Shown one piece after another: positions 56,875-64,000 of a stretch of DNA of 64,000 nt. Position numbers and translations under genes: made by a program. The notes below the pieces were generated by a model. That model did no database searches. It was not told the origin of the DNA and worked only from the letters and a program-made list of their open reading frames with translations. The DNA is from Hemibagrus wyckioides (taxonomy: Eukaryota; Chordata; Actinopteri; Siluriformes; Bagridae): positions 28,335,780 through 28,399,779 of the forward strand of contig NC_080710.1 in NCBI RefSeq assembly GCF_019097595.1, read 5' to 3'. The first letter of the stretch is position 1, and every line of letters starts with the position of its first letter.

Positions 56875-59800
56875 CTGGTAACATGGTGTGATGCGATATG
56901 ATGTGCTGTGCTGTAATGTGTTGTGATGGGATGTGATGCAATGTGATGTAATGTGATGTGACAATGTGTTGTGATGAGATGTCATGTGATGCAATGAGAA
57001 GTGATGTGATGTAATGTAATGTGATGTGATGTAATGAGAAGTGAGGTGATGTTATGCAATGTAATGTGATGTGATCAGATGTGATGCGATGTGCTGCAAT
57101 GTAATGTGATATAATGTTCTGTAATGTGATGAGATGTGATATAATGTTCTGTAATGTGATGAGATGTGATGAGATGAGATGAGATGAGATGAGATGAGAT
57201 GTGATGTGATGAGATGAGATGTGATGTGATGTGATGTGATGAGATGTGATGAGATGAGATGTGATGAGATGTGATGAGATGAGATGAGATGTGATGTGAT
57301 GTGCTGTGATGTGATTTGATGTGTTGTGATGACATGAGATGTGATGAGATGAGATGAGATGAGATGAGATGAGATGTGATGAGATGTGATGTGATGTGAT
57401 GTGATGTGATGAGATGTGATGTGATGTGATGTGATTTGATGTGATGTGATGAGATGTGATGTGATGAAATGTGATGAAATGTGATGTGATGAGATGAGAT
57501 GTGATGAGATGTGATGTGATGTGATGAAATGTGATAAGATGTGTTGTGATGTGATGAAATGTGATGTGATGAGATGAGATGTGATGAGATGTGATGTGAT
57601 GTGATGTGTTGTGATGAGATGTGATGTGATGTGATGTGTTGTGATGTGATGTGATGTGATGTGATGAGATGAGATGAGATGAGATGTGATGTGATGTGAT
57701 GAGATGTGATGTGATGTGATGAGATGTGATGTGTTGTGATGAGATGAGGTGTGATGTGATGTGATGTGATGAGATGAGATGAGATGAGATGTGATGTGAT
57801 GTGATGTGATGAGATGTGATGAGATGAGATGAGATGAAATGTGATGTGATGTGATGTGTTGTGATGAGATGTGATGAGATGTGATGAGATGTGATGAGAT
57901 GTGATGTGATGAGATGTGATGTGATGTGATGAGATGTGATGTGATGAGATGTGATGAGATGTGATGTGATGTGATGAGATGTGATGAGATGTGATGAGAT
58001 GTGATGTGATGTGATGTGTTGTGATGAGATGAGATGAGATGTGATGTGATGAGATGTGATGTGATGTGATGTGATGAGATGTGATGTGATGTGATGAGAT
58101 GTGATGTGATGTGATGAGATGAGATGAGATGTGATGTGATGTGATGTGTTGTGATGAGATGAGATGAGATGAGATGAGATGAGATGAGATGAGATGTGAT
58201 GTGATGTGTTGTGATGAGATGAGATGTGATGAGATGTGATGAGATGTGATGTGATGAGATGTGATGAGATGAGATGTGATGTGATGTGTTGTGATGAGCT
58301 GAGATGAGATGAGATGAGATGAGATGTGATGAGATGTGATGTGATGTGATGTGATGTGATGAGATGTGATGAGATGAGATGTGATGTGATGAGATGAGAT
58401 GAGATGAGATGAGATGTGATGAGATGTGATGTGATGTGATGAGATGTGATGTGATGTGATGTGATGTGATGAGATGTGATGAGATGAGATGAGATGTGAT
58501 GAGATGAGATGAGATGTGATGAGATGAGATGAGATGAGATGAGATGAGATGAGATGTGATGAGATGTGATGTGATGTGATGTGATGAGATGAGATGAGAT
58601 GTGATGTGATGTGATGAGATGAGATGAGATGAGATGTGATGTGTTGTGATGAGATGAGATGTGATGAGATGTGTTGTGATGAGATGTGTTGTGATGAGAT
58701 GTGATATGTGATGTGATGTGATGTGATGAGATGTGATGTGATGTGATGAGATGAGATGAGATGAGATGTGATGTGTTGTGATGAGATGTGATGTGATGTG
58801 ATGTGATGTGATGTGTTGTGATGAGATGAGATGTGATGAGATGAGGTGTGATGAGATGTGATGAGATGTGATGAGATGTGATGAGATGAGATGAGATGAG
58901 ATGTGATGATATGTGATGTGATGAGATGTGATGTGATGTGATGTGATGTGATGAGATGAGATGTGATGTGATGAGATGAGATGAGATGTGATGTGATGTG
59001 ATGTGTTGTGATGAGATGAGATGAAATGTGATGAGATGAGATGAGATGAGATGTGATGTGATGTGATGTGATGTGATGAGATGTGATGAGATGAGATGAG
59101 ATGTGATGTGTTGTGATGAGATGAGATGAGATGTGATGAGATGAGATGAGATGAGATGTGATGTGATGTGATGTGATGAGATGAGATGTGATGTGATGTG
59201 ATGAGATGTGATGTGATGTGTTGTGATGAGATGAGATGAGATGTGATGTGATGTGATGTGATGTGTTGTGATGAGATGAGATGAGATGTGATGTGATGAG
59301 ATGTGATGTGATGTGATGAGATGAGATGTGATGAGATGTGTTGTGATGTGATGTGATCTGATGAGATGTGATGAGATGTGATGAGATGTGATGTGATGAG
59401 ATGTGATGAGATGTGATGTGATGTGATGTGATGAGATGAGATGAGATGTGATGAGATGTGATGTGTTGTGATATGTGATGAGATGTGATGTGATGAGATG
59501 AGATGAGATGAGATGATATGAGATGAGATGTGATGAGATGTGTTGTGATGAGATGTGATGAGATGAGATGTGATGAGATGAGATGAGATGTGATGTGATG
59601 TGATGTGATGAGATGAGATGTGATGTGATGTGATGAGATGAGATGTGATGAGATGTGTTGTGATGAGATGTGTTGTGATGAGATGTGATATGTGATGTGA
59701 TGTGATGTGATGTGATGTGATGTGATGTGATGAGATGTGATGTGATGTGATGTGTTGTGATGAGATGTGATGAGATGTGATGAGATGAGATGTGATGTGA

Positions 59801-62800
59801 TGTGATGTGATGTGATGTGTTGTGATGAGATGTGATGTGATGAGATGTGATGAGATGTGATGTGATGAGATGTGATGAGATGTGATGTGATGTGATGAGA
59901 TGAGATGTGTTGTGATGAGATGTGATGTGATGTGATGAGATATGATGTGATGTGTTGTGATGAGATGTGATGAGATGAGATGAGATGAGATGAGATGTGA
60001 CGAGATGAGATGAGATGTGATGTGATGTGTTGTGATGATATGTGATGAGATGTGATGAGATGAGATGAGATGAGATGAGATGAGATGTGATGTGATGTGA
60101 TGTGTTGTGTTGTGTTGTGATGAGATGTGATGAGATGAGATGTGATGAGATGAGATGAGATGAGATGAGATGTGATGTGATGAGATGTGATGAGATGTGA
60201 TGTGATGAGATGAGATGAGATGAGATGTGATGAGATGTTATGTGATGAGATATGATGTGATGAGATGTGATGAGATGTGATGTGATGAGATGTGATGAGG
60301 TGTGATGTGATGTGATGAGATCTGATGAGATGTGATGAGATGTGATGTGATGAGATGTGATGAGATGTGATGAGATGTGTTGTGATGTGATCTGATGAGA
60401 TGTGATGTGATGAGATGAGATGTGATGAGATGAGATGAGATGTGATGTGATGAGATGAGATGAGATGTGATGTGATGTGATGAGATGAGATGAGATGAGA
60501 TGAGATGTGATGAGATGTGATGTGATGAGATGTGATGTGATGAGATGTGATGTGATGTGATGAGATGTGATGTGATGAGATGAGATGTGATGTGATGTGT
60601 TGTGATGAGATGAGATGAGATGAGATGAGATGTGATGTGATGTGATGTGTTGTGATGAGATGTGATGAGATGAGATGTGATGTGATGTGATGTGATGAGA
60701 TGAGATGAGATGAGATGAGATGAGATGTGATGAGATGTGATGTGATGAGATGAGATGTGATGTGATGTGATGAGATGAGATGAGATGTGATGTGATGAGA
60801 TGTGATGTGATGAGATGTGATGTGATGAGATGTGATGTGATGTGATGTGATGTGTTGTGATGAGATGAGATGAGATGTGATGAGATGAGGTGTGATGAGA
60901 TGTGATGTGATGAGATGTGATGTGATGTGATGAGATGTGATGTGATGTGATGAGATGAGATGAGATGTGATGTGATGAGATGTGATGTGATGAGATGAGA
61001 TGTGATGTGATGTGATGAGATGAGATGAGATGTGATGTGATGAGATGTGATGTGATGTGATGAGATGTGATGTGATGAGATGAGATGTGATGTGTTGTGA
61101 TGAGATGAGATGAGATGAGATGAGATGAGATGAGATGTGATGAGATGAGATGAGATGTGATGAGATGTGATGTGATGAGATGAGATGTGATGTGATGTGA
61201 TGTGATGAGATGAGATGAGATGTGATGTGATGAGATGAGATGAGATGTGATGTGTTGTGATGAGATGAGATGAGATGTGATGAGATGAGATGTGATGAGA
61301 TGTGATGAGATGTGATGTGATGTGATGAGATGAGATGAGATGAGATGAGATGAGATGTGATGAGATGAGATGTGATGAGATGAGATGTGATGAGATGAGA
61401 TGTGATGTGATGTGTTGTGATGAGATGTGATGTGATGTGATGAGATGTGATGAGATGTGATGTGATGAGATGTGATGAGATGTGATGTGATGAGATGAGA
61501 TGATGATGAGATGTGATGTGATGAGATGAGATGAGATGAGATGATATGAGATGAGATGAGATGAGATGTGATGTGATGAGATGTTATGTGATGAGATGTG
61601 ATGTGATGAGGTGTGATGTGATGTGATGTGATGTGATGAGATCTGATGAGATGTGATGAGATGTGATGTGATGAGATGTGATATGTGTTGTGATGAGATG
61701 TGATGTGATGAGATGTGATGAGATGTGATGTGATGAGATCTGATGAGATGTGATGTGATGAGATGTGATGAGATGTGTTGTGATGAGATGTGTTGTGATG
61801 AGATGTGATGTGATGTGATGTGATGTGATGTGATGAGATGAGATGTGATGTGATGAGATGTGATGAGATGTGATGTGGTGAGGTGAGGTGAGATGTGATG
61901 TGATGTGATGAGATGTGATGTGATGTGATGTGATGAGATGTGATGTGATGTGATGTGATGTGATGAGATGAGATGTGATGAGATGAGATGAGATGAGATG
62001 AGATGTGATGTGATGAGATGTGATGTGATGTGATGTGATGTGATGTGATGAGATGTGATGTGATGTGATGAGATGAGATGAGATGAGATGTGATGTGATG
62101 TGATGTGATGAGATGTGATGTGATGTGATGTGATGTGATGAGATGTGATGTGATGTGATGTGATGTGATGAGATGAGATGAGATGAGATGAGATGAGATG
62201 AGATGAGATGTGATGTGATGAGATGTGATGTGATGTGATGTGATGTGATGTGATGTGATGTGATGTGATGAGATGAGATGAGATGAGATGTGATGTGTTG
62301 TGATGAGATGAGATAAGATGTGATGAGATGTGATGTGATGTGATGTGATGAGACGAGACGAGACGAGATGTGATGTGTTGTGATGAGATGAGATAAGATG
62401 TGATGAGATGTGATGTGTTGTGATGAGATGAGATGAGATGAGATGTGATGTGATGTGATGAGATGAGATGTGATGAGATGAGATGTGATGTGATGTGTTG
62501 TGATGAGATGAGATGTGATGAGATGAGATGTGATGAGATGAGATGAGATGTGATGAGATGTGATGTGATGAGATGTGATGTGATGTGATGAGATGAGATG
62601 AGATGAGATGAGATGTGATTAGATGTGATGTGATGAGATGAGATGAGATGAGATGAGATGAGATGAGATGAGATGTGATGTGATGAGATGAGATGTGATG
62701 TGATGTGATGTGTTGTGATGAGATGAGATGAGATGTGATGAGATGTGATGAGATGAGATGAGATGAGATGAGATGTGATGAGATGTGATGTGTTGTGATA

Positions 62801-64000
62801 TGTGATGAGATGTGATGTGATGAGATGAGATGAGATGAGATGAGATGATATGAGATGAGATGAGATGAGATGTGATGTGATGTGATGAGATGTGATGTGA
62901 TGTGATGAGATGTTATGTGATGAGATGTGATGAGATGTGATGTGATGAGGTGTGATGTGATGTGATGTGATGTGATGAGATCTGATGAGATGTGATGAGA
63001 TGTGATGTGATGAGATGTGATGAGATGTGTTGTGATGAGATGTGATGTGATGAGATGTGATGAGATGTGATGTGATGAGATCTGATGAGATGTGATGTGA
63101 TGAGATGTGATGAGATGTGTTGTGATGAGATGTGTTGTGATGAGATGAGATGTGATGAGATGTGATGAGATGTGATGTGATGAGATGAGATGTGATGTGA
63201 TGTGATGTGATGTGATGAGATGAGATGTGATGTGATGAGATGTGATGAGATGTGATGAGATGTGATGTGATGTGATGTGATGAGATGTGATGTGATGTGA
63301 TGAGGTGAGATGAGATGTGATGTGATGTGATGTGATGTGATGAGATGAGATGTGATGAGGTGAGATGAGATGTGATGTGATGTGATGTGATGTGATGTGA
63401 TGTGATGAGATGAGATGTGATGTGATGAGATGTGATGAGATGAGATGTGATGTGATGTGATGTGATGAGATGAGATGTGATGAGATGAGATGTGATGAGA
63501 TGTGATGTGATGTGATGTGATGTGATGTGATGTGATGTGATGAGGTGAGATGAGATGTGATGTGATGAGGTGAGATGAGATGAGATGTGATGTGATGTGA
63601 TGTGATGTGATGTGATGAGATGAGATGTGATGAGATGTGATGTGATGTGATGTGATGTGATGTGATGAGATGAGATGTGATGTGATGTGATGAGATGTGA
63701 TGTGATGAGGTGTGATGAGATGTGATGAGATGTGATGTGATGTGATGAGATGTGATGTGATGAGATGTGATGTGATGTGATGTGATGTGATGTGATGTGA
63801 TGTGATGAGATGAGATGAGATGAGATGAGATGTGATGTGATGTGATGTGATGTGATGTGATGTGATGTGATGTGATGAGATGAGATGAGATGAGATGTGA
63901 TGTGATGTGATGAGATGTGATGAGATGTGATGTGATGTGATGTGATGTGATGTGATGTGATGTGATGTGATGTGATGAGGTGTGATGAGATGTGATGTGA
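56875..64000. repeat. TGWGA pentanucleotide satellite, truncated by the window end
   Basis: At least 7.1 kb of 5-bp units, TGTGA or TGAGA, so roughly 1,400 units. Units at the left edge (56875 to about 57140) are more diverged (gcaat, gtaat, gaagt). Further in, nearly all variation is T/A at the third base, with rare markers (TGTGT, atatg, gttatg, gatctg, gaggtg, gacga). The plus strand has almost no C. Period 5 is not a multiple of 3 and the plus strand has TGA in every frame; minus-strand His/Ser/Ile/Thr-rich frames are by-products. Arrays of this type usually sit in heterochromatin; the chromosomal position is unknown here. Confidence 0.98.

Noticed and set aside
57075..57335. His/Ser/Ile/Thr-rich minus-strand frame, part of a nearly stop-free strand across 7 kb
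   Set aside because: The reverse of TGWGA contains almost no stop codons by composition. Length of the frame says nothing about coding.

Overview
The window looks like an intergenic or intronic stretch of a teleost fish nuclear genome. Grounds: Tc1-type DNA transposons, a hAT-like element, tRNA-derived SINEs of the type abundant in ostariophysan fish (catfish are my best guess), fish LINE 3' ends, very many CA/GA/ATT microsatellites, and AT-rich sequence with no bacterial or viral gene organisation. I found no convincing host exon, tRNA, rRNA or other host RNA gene. The only intact coding sequence is a transposase.

Layout. 1-8 kb: mostly unique noncoding DNA with one SINE and two degenerate copies of a common fish repeat. 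8.4-9.8 kb: a nest of transposons (an old Tc1-like element carrying LINE 3' debris, itself hit by a second, internally deleted Tc1-like element). 10-18 kb: unique noncoding DNA with CT/GT microsatellites. 19-20 kb: an ACA-rich tandem array bracketed by a direct repeat. 20.6-21.8 kb: a hAT-like element with an 8-bp target duplication, inside an older repeat. 22-31 kb: SINEs, microsatellites, a 117-bp AT tract and two ATT-type tracts. 31.26-32.51 kb: a complete Tc1-like element with perfect terminal repeats and an open 343-residue DD34E transposase. 35.9-39.1 kb: about 50 copies of a 63-bp minisatellite. 39.4-42.1 kb: an LTR-like relic, a 399-bp MITE-like element, a decayed Tc1 transposase, a SINE and a LINE tail ending in (TCTA)n. 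42.6-48.1 kb: two copies of a duplicated segment that includes a roughly 30-bp minisatellite; one copy has a SINE and the other has the empty site. 48-56 kb: mixed unique DNA and old repeats. 56.9 kb to the window end: at least 7.1 kb of a pentanucleotide satellite, TGWGA (W = T or A), with higher-order structure, running off the right edge.

There is no operon-like or pathway-like cooperation here. The biology is mobile-element activity (one possibly self-sufficient transposon; several non-autonomous or dead relatives), tandem-array growth and nested insertion. The most notable items are the intact Tc1 element, the ordered 63-bp array, the TGWGA satellite with markers recurring about every 1.3 kb, and the nested insertions that give a relative order of events. 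All family names rest on recognition by eye; no database search was possible.
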